A program made the position numbers and the translations under genes. From NCBI GenBank assembly GCA_945901085.1, contig CAMDJV010000005.1:53760-117759 (forward strand): a stretch of 64,000 bases of DNA, in the 5' to 3' direction. The DNA is from Rhodovarius crocodyli. GTDB taxonomy: Bacteria > Pseudomonadota > Alphaproteobacteria > Acetobacterales > Acetobacteraceae. Position 1 is the stretch's first letter. Every line of letters starts with the position of its first letter. Of this stretch, positions 16,637-26,081 are shown piece after piece. The notes below the pieces were generated by a model that had not been told where the DNA came from, did not search any database, and was given only the letters and a program-made list of their open reading frames with translations.

Positions 16637-17658
16637 CAGGTGTAAATGCGCCGATAGCGCGAACCTAGGGCGGTCAGCATTTCATAGCCGATGGTGCCGG
16701 CCCTTTCGGCCAGCATATCGGGCGAATTATCGGGCCCCATCAGCGTGAGCATATCGCCCAAAGCCGCCGGCACGCCCGTGACATCGAATGCGGTCAGATC
16801 CATCGACACGCGTCCTACCACAGGCACGGCCTGCCCGGCCAGGATGCCAATGCCATGGCCGGACAAGGCGCGCAGATAGCCATCGGCATAACCCGCCGCG
16901 ACGGTGGCAATCAGGCTGGGCCGCGGTGCCACCCAGCCGGCACCATAACCCACCGCCACACCGGCAGCGATGTGGCGCAATTGCAGGATAGGCGCCTCCA
17001 GAAGCAGCACCGGCGCCATCGGGTTGGGCTGGCCAGGCTGGGGATTGATGCCGAACAAGGCGGCCCCCGGCCGCGCCAGATCCGAGCCAAAGCCGGGGCC
17101 GAGAAAAATCCCCGAGGAATTGGCCAGGCTGGTCGCCACCCCCGGAAAACGCGCCGCCACCACAGCAAAACGCTCAGCCTGCCGCGCATTCATCGCATGG
17201 CCCGGTTCATCGGCGCAGGCGAGATGCGACATGACATAGCGAATATCCAACCCTGGCGGGATAGCGGCGCATTCCGCCAGATCAAGCCCCAGCCGCGCCA
17301 TGCCAGTATCCACATGCAGCAGCACCGGGCCATGGCCGGCATGGGCGCGCGCCATGTCCAGATGGTTCACCACTGGCCAGATATCAGCCGGTGCCGCACC
17401 GGGCATAAAACCATTCAGCACCGCCAGCATCGCGCTGGCCTCGCCCAGGGCGGCCCGCAGGACCAGCGCCTCTTGCAGATGCGCCACGAAAAAATGCCGG
17501 CAGCCTGCCTCCCGCAAGGCCCGCGCCACCTCCACAGCACCCAGCCCATAGGCATCGGCCTTCAGAACCGCCGCCACCGCACCACCACCATGGCGCCCGC
17601 ACAACAACTGCCAATTCGCAACAATGGCGCGCAGATTGATGTGCAGCAGGGCTTGCAT
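16636..17658 (-). CDS. alr: Alanine racemase
   Basis: A 340-residue PLP enzyme converting L-alanine to D-alanine for peptidoglycan. The PLP lysine is Lys33 in AVLKADAYGLG, the family signature. The C-terminal beta domain contains VAVGYGAGW with the catalytic Tyr and the GRVSMDLTAFDV motif that lines the entrance. Length is slightly short of the usual 360-380 residues but all core motifs are present. It lies between dnaB (48 bp upstream) and mlaE (one-base overlap). dnaB-alr is a common order in alphaproteobacteria. Confidence 0.94.
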   Translation of the reverse strand: MQALLHINLRAIVANWQLLCGRHGGGAVAAVLKADAYGLGAVEVARALREAGCRHFFVAHLQEALVLRAALGEASAMLAVLNGFMPGAAPADIWPVVNHLDMARAHAGHGPVLLHVDTGMARLGLDLAECAAIPPGLDIRYVMSHLACADEPGHAMNARQAERFAVVAARFPGVATSLANSSGIFLGPGFGSDLARPGAALFGINPQPGQPNPMAPVLLLEAPILQLRHIAAGVAVGYGAGWVAPRPSLIATVAAGYADGYLRALSGHGIGILAGQAVPVVGRVSMDLTAFDVTGVPAALGDMLTLMGPDNSPDMLAERAGTIGYEMLTALGSRYRRIYT

Positions 17659-17706
17659 GCTCAGGCGGTGCTGCCCGTGGCCCGGCGGGTGGGTTCGCCC
17701 CGCAGC

Positions 17707-19209
17707 CTACTCATAGCCACGCTCATCATGCGTCACATCCAAATCGCCAAAGCGGGTGAATTCCGCCTCGAAGAAGAGCGGGATGGTGCCGGTGGGCCCG
17801 TGGCGCTGCTTGGCGATGATCAGGTCGGCCTTGTTATGGGCGCGTTCCATATCGGTCTTCCAGCGGTCCATCGCGGCCTGGTATTTGTCGCCACCATCGA
17901 AGGCCGCTTCCTTCGGCTCGCGCTGCTTGAGATAGTAATCATCGCGATAGACGAACATCACCACATCGGCATCCTGTTCGATCGAGCCGGATTCGCGCAG
18001 ATCTGACAATTGCGGCCGCTTATCCTCGCGCTGTTCGACAGCGCGAGAGAGCTGCGACAGCGCGATAACCGGGACCGAAAGCTCCTTGGCGATGGCTTTG
18101 AGGCCCTGGGTGATCATGCTGATTTCCAGCACGCGATTATCCGGCTTGGTGCCGGCGGCAGGGCGCATCAGCTGCAGGTAATCCACCACCACCAGTTCCA
18201 GCCCACGGGTGCGCTTGAGCCGCCGGCAGCGGGTGCGCAGCGCCGAGAGGGTGATGGCCGGCGTATCGTCGATCATGATCGGCAGCATGCCCAGCTCGCG
18301 GCTGGCGGCGTAGAATTTGTCGAATTCCTGTTGGCTGATCTCACCGCGGCGGATTCTGTCGCCCGAGATGCGGCTGCTTTCGGCCAGAAGGCGGTTGGCC
18401 AGCTGCTCCGCGCTCATTTCCAGCGAGAAGATCGCCACCGAGCCCTTCGCCACCTCGCCGGCCTCCAGGTCCCGCGCCAAGGCCTGGGCGGCGCCGAAGG
18501 CGATCTTGGTGGCGAGTGCGGTCTTACCCATGCCGGGGCGCCCGGCCAGGATCAGCAGGTCCGAGCCATGCAACCCGCCCAGCCGCGCATCCACATCGCG
18601 CAGGCCCGAGGGCAGGCCGGAGACGCCGCCGCCATGCGCCTTGGCCTTGGCCGCGGCCTCCACCGCTAGCGCTAGGGCGCGGTCGAAGGTGATGGCCCCG
18701 CCCTCGCTGGCGCCGCCGGTGGCCAGGTCGAAGAGCTGTTGTTCGGCGGCCTCGATCTGGCCGGAGGCTTCTAGTTCCGGCTCGGCGCCGAAGGCGCGGT
18801 TCACCACCGTCTCGCCCACATCGATCAATTGGCGGCGAATCCAGCAATCATGGATCAGCCGGCCATATTCACCGGCATTGATGATGCCCACCGTCGCGCT
18901 GACCAATTGCACGAGGTAGCTGGTGCCGCCCACCTCCTCCAGCACGCCGGAATGTTCGAACTCACCCTTGAGGGTGACCACATCGGCCAGGGCGTTGTTC
19001 TCCACCCGGCGGCGGATCGCCGTGAAGATGCGGGCATGGATGGGGTCGGCGAAATGTTCGGGGGCGAGGAATTCCGAGACGCGTTCAAAAGCCTTGTTGT
19101 TGGACAGCAACGCGCCGAGAAGCGCTTGTTCTGCCTCCAGATTTTGGGGTGGTAGGCGGAGTGATTGGCCAAAAAGGCCGCTGCCTTCCGGCGGATTGAT
19201 GCTGTTCAT
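17707..19209 (-). CDS. dnaB: Replicative DNA helicase
   Basis: A 500-residue hexameric helicase that unwinds DNA at the replication fork. The N-terminal primase-interacting domain (PPQNLEAEQALLGALLSNN, about residues 18-120) precedes a linker and a RecA-like motor (from about 200). Walker A is GRPGMGKTALA; the DnaB motifs VAIFSLEMSAEQLANRLL, VVDYLQLM and the segment ALSQLSRAVEQREDKRPQLSDLRESGSIEQDAD are all present. No intein or insertion is visible; the length is normal. It is divergent from the UDP-sugar dehydrogenase at 19373, with about 160 bp between the starts. Confidence 0.97.
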   Translation of the reverse strand: MNSINPPEGSGLFGQSLRLPPQNLEAEQALLGALLSNNKAFERVSEFLAPEHFADPIHARIFTAIRRRVENNALADVVTLKGEFEHSGVLEEVGGTSYLVQLVSATVGIINAGEYGRLIHDCWIRRQLIDVGETVVNRAFGAEPELEASGQIEAAEQQLFDLATGGASEGGAITFDRALALAVEAAAKAKAHGGGVSGLPSGLRDVDARLGGLHGSDLLILAGRPGMGKTALATKIAFGAAQALARDLEAGEVAKGSVAIFSLEMSAEQLANRLLAESSRISGDRIRRGEISQQEFDKFYAASRELGMLPIMIDDTPAITLSALRTRCRRLKRTRGLELVVVDYLQLMRPAAGTKPDNRVLEISMITQGLKAIAKELSVPVIALSQLSRAVEQREDKRPQLSDLRESGSIEQDADVVMFVYRDDYYLKQREPKEAAFDGGDKYQAAMDRWKTDMERAHNKADLIIAKQRHGPTGTIPLFFEAEFTRFGDLDVTHDERGYE

Positions 19210-19372
19210 CCTCCCACCTTAGCCCTGCCGCCTGCCGCGCGTCCCATGTGCATGGCTGTGGATAGCGGGTGTGGCTGCGGATTGCCAGAAAACCGTGCGG
19301 CGGCGGGGCACTTGCGAAACGGACAAGTGTCGGGCCAGGCTAAGACAACCAGGGGTAGTGACGAAGGTGACG

Positions 19373-20602
19373 ATGACACGCGTCTGCGTGATCGGCTTGG
19401 GTTATATCGGCCTGCCCATTGCGGCGCTGGCGGCGGGGCGGGGCATGCGGGTGTTCGGCGTTGATGTGGATGGGGCCGTGGTCGCTGGGCTGAATGCCGG
19501 GCGTAGTCATCTGCCGGAGCCGGAGTTGGATGGGCTGGTGGGCCGGGTGGTGGCTGAGGGGATGCTGACGGCGCATGCCGCGCCGCAGCCGGCGGATGTT
19601 TTCGTTATCGCCGTGCCCACGCCCCTGGCCGAGGGGCGGCGGCCGATGCTGGCGCATGTGCATGTCGCCCTGCGGGCGCTGGCGCCGGTGCTGGTGCCGG
19701 GCAATTTGGTGATTCTGGAGAGCACCTCACCGGTGGGCACCACGGCGGGGCTGGGGCAGATGCTAGCGGGGTTGCGGCCGGATTTGCGGATTCCTGGGCT
19801 GGCGGATGGGGCCGATATTGCCCTGGCCTATTGCCCGGAGCGGGTTTTGCCGGGGCGCATTCTCGCCGAGTTGGTGGGCAATGACCGTTGCGTGGGCGGT
19901 ATTACCCCCGCCTGTGCCGCGGCGGCGGCGGGGTTTTATGAGAGGTTTGTTCGGGGTGAGGTGCTGCGCTGCGACGCGGCCACGGCGGAATTGGTGAAGC
20001 TGACGGAGAATGCGTTTCGCGACGTCAATATCGCCTTTGCCAATGAGATATCGCTGGTGGCAGAGCGCGCCGGGGTGGATGTGTGGGAGCTGATCCGGCT
20101 GGCGAACCGGCACCCCAGGGTAAACATATTGCAGCCCGGGCCGGGGGTGGGCGGGCATTGTATTGCGGTGGACCCCTGGTTCATCGTCGATGCCGCGCCG
20201 GAGGAGGCGCGGCTGATCCGCATGGCGCGGGAGGTGAATGACCACAAGGCGGTGCATGTGCGCGCCCAGGTGGCGGCGGCGGCGCGGGCGATGCCGGGGG
20301 CGCCGATCACCTGCTTTGGCCTGGCCTTCAAGCCGGATGTGGCGGATCTGCGGGAGAGCCCGGCGCTGGAGATTGCGCGGGGACTGGCGGCGGAGTTTCC
20401 GGGCCGGGTGGTGGCGGTGGAGCCGCATGTGGCGGCCGTACCGGGGCTGGAGTTGCTGGGGCTGGCGGCTGGGTTGGAGCGGGCGGGGATTTTCGTCCTG
20501 CTGGTGGATCATGCCGCTTTTCGGGCGGTGGGGCGGGAGAGGCTGGTTGGGCGGTTTGTGGTGGATACCCGCGGGGCCTGGCGGGGTTTGAGCGGAAAGT
20601 GA
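19373..20602 (+). CDS. wecC: UDP-N-acetyl-D-mannosaminuronate-type dehydrogenase
   Basis: A 409-residue UDP-glucose/GDP-mannose dehydrogenase-family enzyme that oxidises C6 of a UDP-HexNAc to the uronate with two NAD+. NAD-binding motif VIGLGYIGLPIAALAA at the start, the conserved ESTSPVGTT, the ELVKLTENAFRDVNIAFANE helix and the catalytic Cys in GVGGHCIAVDPWF point to the WecC/WbpA branch. The ATG at 19373 is preceded by GAAGGTGA; an in-frame extension to 19271 is not conserved in character. It probably serves surface polysaccharide synthesis with the operon at 50-57 kb, although it lies far from it. Downstream lies a family A repeat. Confidence 0.87.
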   Translation: MTRVCVIGLGYIGLPIAALAAGRGMRVFGVDVDGAVVAGLNAGRSHLPEPELDGLVGRVVAEGMLTAHAAPQPADVFVIAVPTPLAEGRRPMLAHVHVALRALAPVLVPGNLVILESTSPVGTTAGLGQMLAGLRPDLRIPGLADGADIALAYCPERVLPGRILAELVGNDRCVGGITPACAAAAAGFYERFVRGEVLRCDAATAELVKLTENAFRDVNIAFANEISLVAERAGVDVWELIRLANRHPRVNILQPGPGVGGHCIAVDPWFIVDAAPEEARLIRMAREVNDHKAVHVRAQVAAAARAMPGAPITCFGLAFKPDVADLRESPALEIARGLAAEFPGRVVAVEPHVAAVPGLELLGLAAGLERAGIFVLLVDHAAFRAVGRERLVGRFVVDTRGAWRGLSGK

Positions 20603-20670
20603 TGTTTACGGACAAATACCAGATGTGGTGTGCGGTTGGGGTTTGGGCACAGGATATGGTTATGGGGCCT

Positions 20671-20868
20671 AACAGACTGTTGAAAGACCAGCGGGGAACA
20701 AAGACTAGATCGAGGGGCTTTGCCCCTCGAGCACCCCAGCAAGAAACTTAGTTTCCTGCACCTTCGTTAGATTATTTTCAATTATTCGATGGTCGAGGAA
20801 AATCATCGACATATATCTCGAGCCCGCCGGGAGAGCGCTGGAGGGCGAAGCCCTTTCGCCCTTTCCCC
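20671..20868 (-). repeat. Family A dispersed hairpin repeat, copy A1 (inverted, degenerate)
   Basis: About 200 bp between the convergent wecC and sdhB genes. Reading the minus strand it follows the family A plan: an outer arm with GAAAGGGCTTCGCCC, a degenerate palindrome, an AT-rich centre around TAATTGAAAATAATC, then a second arm containing AAGGTGCAGGAAACT and CTCGAGGGGCAAAGCCCCTCGATCT. The box AACAGACTGTTGAAA at 20671 is shared with other copies (AACAGG(T/C)TGCTGAAA). No open frame in it is credible. The rest of the gene-free stretch 20603-20994 shows nothing else I can name. Confidence 0.8.
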
Positions 20869-20994
20869 TGGCCATTAGCGCTTCTCGGCAAGCTGCTCAC
20901 GGCATCACTGCCCGGCCTACCGGTTGGATAAAGCCACCCTTTTAGGCCGCGGCAGCAGGCAAAGTCAAGGACAGAAAGCCTAATCGGCCCTGCC

Positions 20995-21777
20995 TCAGCC
21001 CTGCCTTTCCACCATCAGCGTCTTGATCTTACCAATCGCTTCCGCCGGGTTCAGCCCCTTCGGGCAGGCCCGGGTGCAGTTCATGATGGTGTGGCAGCGA
21101 TAGAGGCGGAAGGGGTCTTCCAGATTGTCCAGGCGCTCGCCGGTATATTCGTCGCGGCTATCGGCGATCCAGCGATAGGCGGCCAGCAGCACGGCCGGGC
21201 CCAGATAGCGGTCGCCATTCCACCAATAGGAGGGGCAGGAGGTGGAGCAGCAGAAGCACAGAATGCATTCCCACATGCCGTCCAGCTTGGCGCGCTCTTC
21301 CTTGGATTGGCGGCGCTCCTCATCCGGCGGCGCGGGGGTATCGGCCTTCAGCCAGGGCTCGATGCTGCGGTATTGCGCGTAGATCTGGCTGAGATCGGGC
21401 ACCAGATCCTTCATCACCGGCATATGCGGCAGGGGCGAGATGCGGACATCGCCCTTCACATCTTCAATCGGCTTGAGGCAGGCCAGGGTATTCAGCCCGT
21501 CGATATTCATCGCGCAGGAGCCGCAAATGCCCTCGCGGCAGGAGCGGCGGAAGGTGAGCGTGCTGTCCACCTCGTTCTTGATCTTGATCAGCGCGTCCAG
21601 GACCATGGGGCCGGTTTGGGCCAGGTCGAGTTCGTAGGTATCGGTGCGGGGATTGTCCCCGGTATCGGGGTCCCAGCGATAGATTTTGAACGCGCGCACA
21701 TCCTTGGCGCCGGGCTCAGCCTTGAAAACCTGGCCCTGGCCAATGGTGGAGTTCTTCGGAAGGGTAAACGTGGCCAT
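20995..21777 (-). CDS. sdhB: Succinate dehydrogenase iron-sulfur subunit
   Basis: A 260-residue peripheral subunit of respiratory complex II, carrying electrons from FAD to ubiquinone. The plant-type ferredoxin domain shows the [2Fe-2S] ligands in [17 protein letters not shown] plus a later Cys in LACLKP. The C-terminal domain has [17 protein letters not shown] and [11 protein letters not shown], providing the [4Fe-4S] and [3Fe-4S] clusters. Length is normal. It is the last gene of sdhCDAB, starting 3 bp after sdhA. Confidence 0.97.
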   Translation of the reverse strand: MATFTLPKNSTIGQGQVFKAEPGAKDVRAFKIYRWDPDTGDNPRTDTYELDLAQTGPMVLDALIKIKNEVDSTLTFRRSCREGICGSCAMNIDGLNTLACLKPIEDVKGDVRISPLPHMPVMKDLVPDLSQIYAQYRSIEPWLKADTPAPPDEERRQSKEERAKLDGMWECILCFCCSTSCPSYWWNGDRYLGPAVLLAAYRWIADSRDEYTGERLDNLEDPFRLYRCHTIMNCTRACPKGLNPAEAIGKIKTLMVERQG

Positions 21778-21780
21778 AGT

Positions 21781-23592
21781 TTAGTACACCCGCGCCTTGG
21801 GCGGAAACACCTGGACCTCATTGGTCAGCGTCCGCATTTTGACATCCCGGTAGTCCAGCTTCACCTCGCCCTTATCGTTCATCCAGGCCAGGGTGTGCTT
21901 CATCCAGTTCGCATCATCGCGGTCTGGGAAATCCTCATGGCTATGGGCGCCACGGCTTTCATGCCGGGCCTCGGCGCCGACCATGGTGGTCATGGCGTTG
22001 CCCACCAGATTGTCCAGTTCCAGCGCCTCGACCAGGTCGCTGTTCCAGACCAGCGAGCGGTCGGCGATCTTGATATCACTGTAGCCGGCATGGACCGCCT
22101 TGATCTTCGCCACGCCTTCGGTCAGCAGCGCCGAGGTGCGGAAGACGGCGGCGTGTTCCTGCATGGCGCGCTGCATGTTCTCGCGCAGATCGGCCACGCG
22201 GGTGGAACCCTTGGCGTTGCGAATGCGGTCGAAGCGGTCGAGCGAGTTTTCGCCGGCGCGGGGCGGCAGCGGCGGCTGGGCAGCGCCGGGCTTGATGGTT
22301 TCGGCGGCGCGATGCGCGGCGGCGCGGCCGAAGACCACGAGGTCGAGCAGCGAGTTCGTGCCCAGGCGATTGGCGCCATGCACCGAGACGCAGGCCGCCT
22401 CGCCCACCGCCATCAGGCCGGGGACAATGGCATCCTGGTCGGCACGGGTGGGGCGCAGCACCTCGGTGTGAATGTTGGTCGGGATGCCGCCCATATTGTA
22501 GTGCACGGTGGGCAGCATCGGGATGGGCTGCTTCGTCACATCCACGCCGGCGAAGATTTTCGCGGTTTCGGAAATGCCGGGCAGGCGCTCATGCAGCAAA
22601 TCGGCGCCCAGATGTTCCAGGTGCAGGTTGATGTGGTCTTTTTTCGGTCCGACGCCGCGGCCTTCGCGGATTTCCATGCTCATGGCGCGGGAGACGACAT
22701 CGCGCGAGGCGAGGTCCTTCGCGGTGGGGGCGTAGCGCTCCATGAAGCGCTCGCCCTCGGAATTGGTGAGGTAGCCGCCTTCGCCGCGCGCGCCCTCGGT
22801 CACCAGGCAGCCGGCGCCGTAGATGCCGGTGGGGTGGAATTGGACGAATTCCTGGTCCTGCATCGGCAGGCCGGCGCGCAGCACCATGCCGCCGCCATCG
22901 CCGGTGCAAGTGTGGGCGGAGGTGCAGGAGAACCAGGCGCGGCCATAGCCGCCGGTGGCCAGCACCACGGTCTGGGCGCGGAAGCGGTGCATGGAGCCGT
23001 CTTCGAGGTTCCAGGCCATCACGCCGCGGCAGACGCCCTCATCATCCATGATCAGGTCGAGGGCGAAATATTCGACGAAGAACTCGCAATTGGCCTTCAG
23101 CGATTGCTGGTAGAGCGTGTGTAGGATGGCGTGGCCGGTGCGGTCGGCAGCGGCGCAGGCGCGCATCGCCGGCGTCTTGCCGTAATCCTGCATATGGCCG
23201 CCGAAGGGGCGCTGATAGATGCGGCCGTCTTCCGTGCGGGAGAAGGGCACGCCGTAATGTTCGAGTTCGATGATCGCGGGGATCGCCTCGCGGCACATAT
23301 ATTCGATGGCGTCCTGGTCACCCAGCCAATCCGAGCCCTTGACGGTGTCGTACATGTGCCAGCGCCAGTCATCCTCGCCCATATTGCCGAGTGCCGCGCC
23401 GACGCCGCCCTGCGCTGCAACCGTGTGGCTGCGCGTGGGGAAGACCTTGGTGATGCAGGCGGTTTTGAGGCCCGAGGCCCCCATGCCGAAGGTGGCGCGT
23501 AGCCCGGCGCCGCCCGCGCCCACCACCACCACGTCATAGGTGTGGTCGACAATCCGATAGGCGCCCGCGCTGGGCTTGCTGATGGCGTTCAT
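21781..23592 (-). CDS. sdhA: Succinate dehydrogenase flavoprotein subunit
   Basis: A 603-residue catalytic subunit oxidising succinate to fumarate. The FAD-binding [13 protein letters not shown] lies near residue 27; the covalent-flavin segment [18 protein letters not shown] carries the His that attaches [24 protein letters not shown] and the [19 protein letters not shown] segment are family hallmarks; the capping domain and the C-terminal [17 protein letters not shown] are intact. It precedes sdhB directly and follows sdhD after about 60 bp. Confidence 0.97.
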   Translation of the reverse strand: MNAISKPSAGAYRIVDHTYDVVVVGAGGAGLRATFGMGASGLKTACITKVFPTRSHTVAAQGGVGAALGNMGEDDWRWHMYDTVKGSDWLGDQDAIEYMCREAIPAIIELEHYGVPFSRTEDGRIYQRPFGGHMQDYGKTPAMRACAAADRTGHAILHTLYQQSLKANCEFFVEYFALDLIMDDEGVCRGVMAWNLEDGSMHRFRAQTVVLATGGYGRAWFSCTSAHTCTGDGGGMVLRAGLPMQDQEFVQFHPTGIYGAGCLVTEGARGEGGYLTNSEGERFMERYAPTAKDLASRDVVSRAMSMEIREGRGVGPKKDHINLHLEHLGADLLHERLPGISETAKIFAGVDVTKQPIPMLPTVHYNMGGIPTNIHTEVLRPTRADQDAIVPGLMAVGEAACVSVHGANRLGTNSLLDLVVFGRAAAHRAAETIKPGAAQPPLPPRAGENSLDRFDRIRNAKGSTRVADLRENMQRAMQEHAAVFRTSALLTEGVAKIKAVHAGYSDIKIADRSLVWNSDLVEALELDNLVGNAMTTMVGAEARHESRGAHSHEDFPDRDDANWMKHTLAWMNDKGEVKLDYRDVKMRTLTNEVQVFPPKARVY

Positions 23593-23653
23593 CTCAACCG
23601 CTCCGATGGCCAGAGAATGCTGACCTTTGGTTTAGAACTGGGGTGGAAAGCGC

Positions 23654-24058
23654 TTACGTAAAGGCGACGCGCAGCACGGCGAAGGCACAAACCAGCGCCA
23701 TGAGCCAGCAGCCGCCCTTGATCACGAGCAGGGCGGCGATGCGCTGCATGTCCTTGCGCACGTAATCCTCGACGACGACCTGCAGGCCGGCAGCGATGTG
23801 GTGGAAGGTGAGGCCGATCAGCGCCAGCATCAGCACCGCATTCACCGGCCAGGCCAGGAAGGCGCGGGTCTGGGCGAAGGAGGCGCCGGCGAGGGAGAGC
23901 ATCGACACCACAAACCACAGGGTGAGCGGCAGCAGGGCGATGGAGGTGACGCGCTGCATCCACCAGTGATGGGTGCCGGATTTGGCCGAACCCAGGCCGC
24001 GCACGCGGCCGAGGGGCGTGCGCATCACGGCGGCATTGGTTTTGGACATCTCGTTCAT
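23654..24058 (-). CDS. sdhD: Succinate dehydrogenase membrane anchor subunit D
   Basis: A 134-residue membrane protein with three hydrophobic helices. The early segment GSAKSGTHHWWMQRVTSIALLPLTLW is typical of SdhD, with residues near the quinone site, and the second helix contains LTFHHIAAGLQVVVEDYV, whose His and Asp-Tyr are the usual haem/quinone region. The ATG at 24058 overlaps the sdhC stop as ATGA; a longer reading to 24367 lies inside sdhC and is rejected. With SdhC it anchors SdhAB in the inner membrane. Confidence 0.92.
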   Translation of the reverse strand: MNEMSKTNAAVMRTPLGRVRGLGSAKSGTHHWWMQRVTSIALLPLTLWFVVSMLSLAGASFAQTRAFLAWPVNAVLMLALIGLTFHHIAAGLQVVVEDYVRKDMQRIAALLVIKGGCWLMALVCAFAVLRVAFT

Positions 24059-24501
24059 CGCCACACCACCAGGGCCACAACCCATGTCAGCACCGTGAAA
24101 ACCCCCGTGGCCACCATCACCCATTGCCCGGTCTTCATCACCGTGGGCAGGGCGAAGCCGTGGCCGGCATCCCAGGCCAAATGGCGCAGGCCGGCCAGGG
24201 TATGGAACCAGGCGGCGGCGGTGAGGCCGAACAGCACCAGCAGGCCGATGAAGGAGGACATGAACCATTGCACCTGGGCGAAGGCCGCAGGGCCGGTGGC
24301 AAGGGCTGCCAGCCACCAGACGAGCAACAGAACCCCCACCGACCAGGCAACGCCGGTGATGCGGCACATGATCGAGACGGCGCTCGTCATTTGCAGCATG
24401 TCATAGGCTTGCAGATGCGGTGACAGCGGGCGCTGCACCGGGGTTCCGTCCGAACGGCGACCGGCGAAGGCGGCCTGCCGCGGATCAGGCGGGTACGACA
24501 T
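24055..24501 (-). CDS. sdhC: Succinate dehydrogenase cytochrome b556 subunit C
   Basis: A 148-residue membrane subunit of complex II with three transmembrane helices. RPLSPHLQAYDMLQMTSAVSIMCRITGVAW is the SdhC family signature (the RPLSPHL start and S..HR-like quinone region), and HTLAGLRHLAWDAGHG carries the haem-ligand His. It is the first gene of the sdhCDAB operon, with 130 bp upstream before the divergent-side lipoprotein gene end; the operon promoter should lie there, but I cannot point to clear boxes. Confidence 0.94.
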   Translation of the reverse strand: MSYPPDPRQAAFAGRRSDGTPVQRPLSPHLQAYDMLQMTSAVSIMCRITGVAWSVGVLLLVWWLAALATGPAAFAQVQWFMSSFIGLLVLFGLTAAAWFHTLAGLRHLAWDAGHGFALPTVMKTGQWVMVATGVFTVLTWVVALVVWR

Positions 24502-24631
24502 GGGCTTTTAAGCTCCGGCTTTGCTGGCCGGTAACCCGGCTCCTCATCCCGGATTTATGGAACCCTGGCGGCACTGCGTCAACGGCGTTGGGCCTGAATT
24601 TGCTGCGTTGCGGCAGTTCACAGCGTCCCGA

Positions 24632-24910
24632 TCAGCGCGGGGGCGGGATTTCCACCCCGCCGCCGCCGGGCAGGCCGCGATCGCGCAGGCAGTTGCGGAA
24701 GGCGCGGTCGGTCGCCCGGTTCACCTCGCCTTGGATGATCTGGTCGTTATTGCCCGGGCTGAGGGGGCGCCGGGCCTCGCTCACCGCGGGGTCATTGCGG
24801 GCGATGCGGCGGCATTCCGCCTGCCCGGGGGTATCGGCGGGGGTATTGCTGGCGGTGGAGCAGCCGATCAGCGGGGCGGCGAGGGCCAGCAGGATGATGA
24901 ATAGCCTCAT
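24632..24910 (-). CDS. Small putative lipoprotein
   Basis: A 92-residue protein whose first residues MRLFIILLALAAPLIGCS form a lipoprotein signal with lipobox LIGC (Cys17), so it is predicted to be lipidated and exported. The mature part is short, polar and contains two further Cys (ECRRIA, NCLRDRG), with a Pro/Gly-rich end. I do not recognise a named domain. The ATG at 24910 overlaps the nudC stop by four bases (ATGA), so the two are co-translated. It ends 130 bp from the sdhC start on the same strand. Confidence 0.7.
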   Translation of the reverse strand: MRLFIILLALAAPLIGCSTASNTPADTPGQAECRRIARNDPAVSEARRPLSPGNNDQIIQGEVNRATDRAFRNCLRDRGLPGGGGVEIPPPR

Positions 24911-25824
24911 GCGTTCAACCAATCCTCGATCAGGCGGCGGGCAATGCTGTCGGCGCGCGGCAGGCCGAAGCCCAGCGCCTCGTGGTTGCGCAGATCGGCG
25001 CGGGAGAACCAGCGCGCATCCTGCAATTCCTCGGGGTCGATGGTGATGTCCTCGCTCAGCCCCTCGGCGTGGAAGCCGAGCATGATGGAGGAGGGGAAGG
25101 GCCAGGGCTGGCTGGAATGATAGATGACGCGGCCGACATCGACGCCGGATTCCTCCATCACCTCGCGCCGCACCGCCTCTTCCAGGCTCTCGCCCGGTTC
25201 GACGAAGCCGGCCAGGGTGGAGTACATTTTTTGCGGAAAGCGCACGGAGTGGCCGAGCAGGCAATGGTCGCCGCGCACCACCAGCATGATCACCGCAGGG
25301 TCGGTGCGGGGGAAGTGCTGCGCCTTGCAGCCGGGGCAGGACATGGCGTTGCCGGCGCTGCGCGGCTCCATCGCCGTGCCGCAAATGCCGCAGAAGCGGT
25401 GTTTGACCCGCCAATGCATCATGCCGCGGGCATGGGCCAGCACGCTGGCCTCATTGGCGGGCAGCAGGCCGGCCACGGCGCGCAGATCGGTGAAGCTGCC
25501 GGCATTGGCGGGCACCGGCGGCGCGTCCTCATGGCTCACATCGATGCCGAAGACCGGTTTTTGCTCCCAGAGGCCCAAAAAGGCCCAGGGGCCGCCGGCC
25601 TCACGCAGGCCCTGCGCCGCTTCACCGCCGAGCAGCACGCCTTCGGGGCGGCCCTGTTCCACGCCGCGCATCAGGCTGCGGGCGCGCCAGACGGGGGCGA
25701 AGAGGGTGTCTGGCGAGGCCAGGGCGGCGACGATCCAATCCGCATCCTCGCGGTGGTGGCCGGCGCGGTCGAGCGGGCTGCCGGTATAGGCGTTGGTGCG
25801 GCTGGCGGGGAATGAAAGGGTCAT
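24907..25824 (-). CDS. nudC: NADH/NAD+ pyrophosphatase (NudC-type Nudix hydrolase)
   Basis: A 305-residue enzyme hydrolysing NAD(H) to NMN(H) and AMP; family members also decap NAD-RNA. A zinc ribbon (CGICG ... CPGC, about residues 146-164) precedes the Nudix domain. The Nudix box is GFVEPGESLEEAVRREVMEESG, followed by the NudC-specific SQPWPFPSSIMLGF motif. The start at 25824 (MTLSFPASRTNAY) matches family N-termini; ATGs at 25842 and further up are possible. It is divergent from the SRP RNA gene and dnaX. Confidence 0.92.
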   Translation of the reverse strand: MTLSFPASRTNAYTGSPLDRAGHHREDADWIVAALASPDTLFAPVWRARSLMRGVEQGRPEGVLLGGEAAQGLREAGGPWAFLGLWEQKPVFGIDVSHEDAPPVPANAGSFTDLRAVAGLLPANEASVLAHARGMMHWRVKHRFCGICGTAMEPRSAGNAMSCPGCKAQHFPRTDPAVIMLVVRGDHCLLGHSVRFPQKMYSTLAGFVEPGESLEEAVRREVMEESGVDVGRVIYHSSQPWPFPSSIMLGFHAEGLSEDITIDPEELQDARWFSRADLRNHEALGFGLPRADSIARRLIEDWLNA

Positions 25825-25949
25825 CGGGGCGAAAACTGCCATGGGGGAGGGGCTTCGGCTACCCCTATGCAGGGCGGCGGATTGGGCGGGTGTGGAAAAT
25901 GCCTGGCGGTTGCGCTCTTGCCCCCGGCCGCATGCCACGCGATATGGGG

Positions 25950-26052
25950 GGTGGAAGGTCGGCGGTGGACGGGCTCCTCGCCAACCCGGTCAGGTCCGGA
26001 AGGAAGCAGCCGCAACGGGTTCTTGCTCGGGTCATTGAGTCGGCCTTCCACC
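25950..26052 (+). ncRNA. ffs: Signal recognition particle RNA, small bacterial type
   Basis: About 103 nt immediately upstream of dnaX. The universally conserved SRP domain IV core GGTCAGGTCCGGAAGGAAGC lies at 25988-26007, with the GGAA tetraloop and the asymmetric loop. The ends GGTGGAAGG (25950) and CCTTCCACC (26052) pair to close the rod-like molecule. With Ffh it targets nascent inner-membrane proteins. Location beside dnaX is common in bacteria. End positions are set from the pairing and may be off by a few bases. Confidence 0.95.
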
Positions 26053-26081
26053 GCGCCAATCTTGCAACGAGGGGGCTGAGC

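Noticed and set aside
21091..23124. A 677-codon open frame antisense to sdhA/sdhB
   Set aside because: Composition is that of a reverse-strand shadow (Gly/Ala/His-rich) and it covers two intact succinate dehydrogenase genes.
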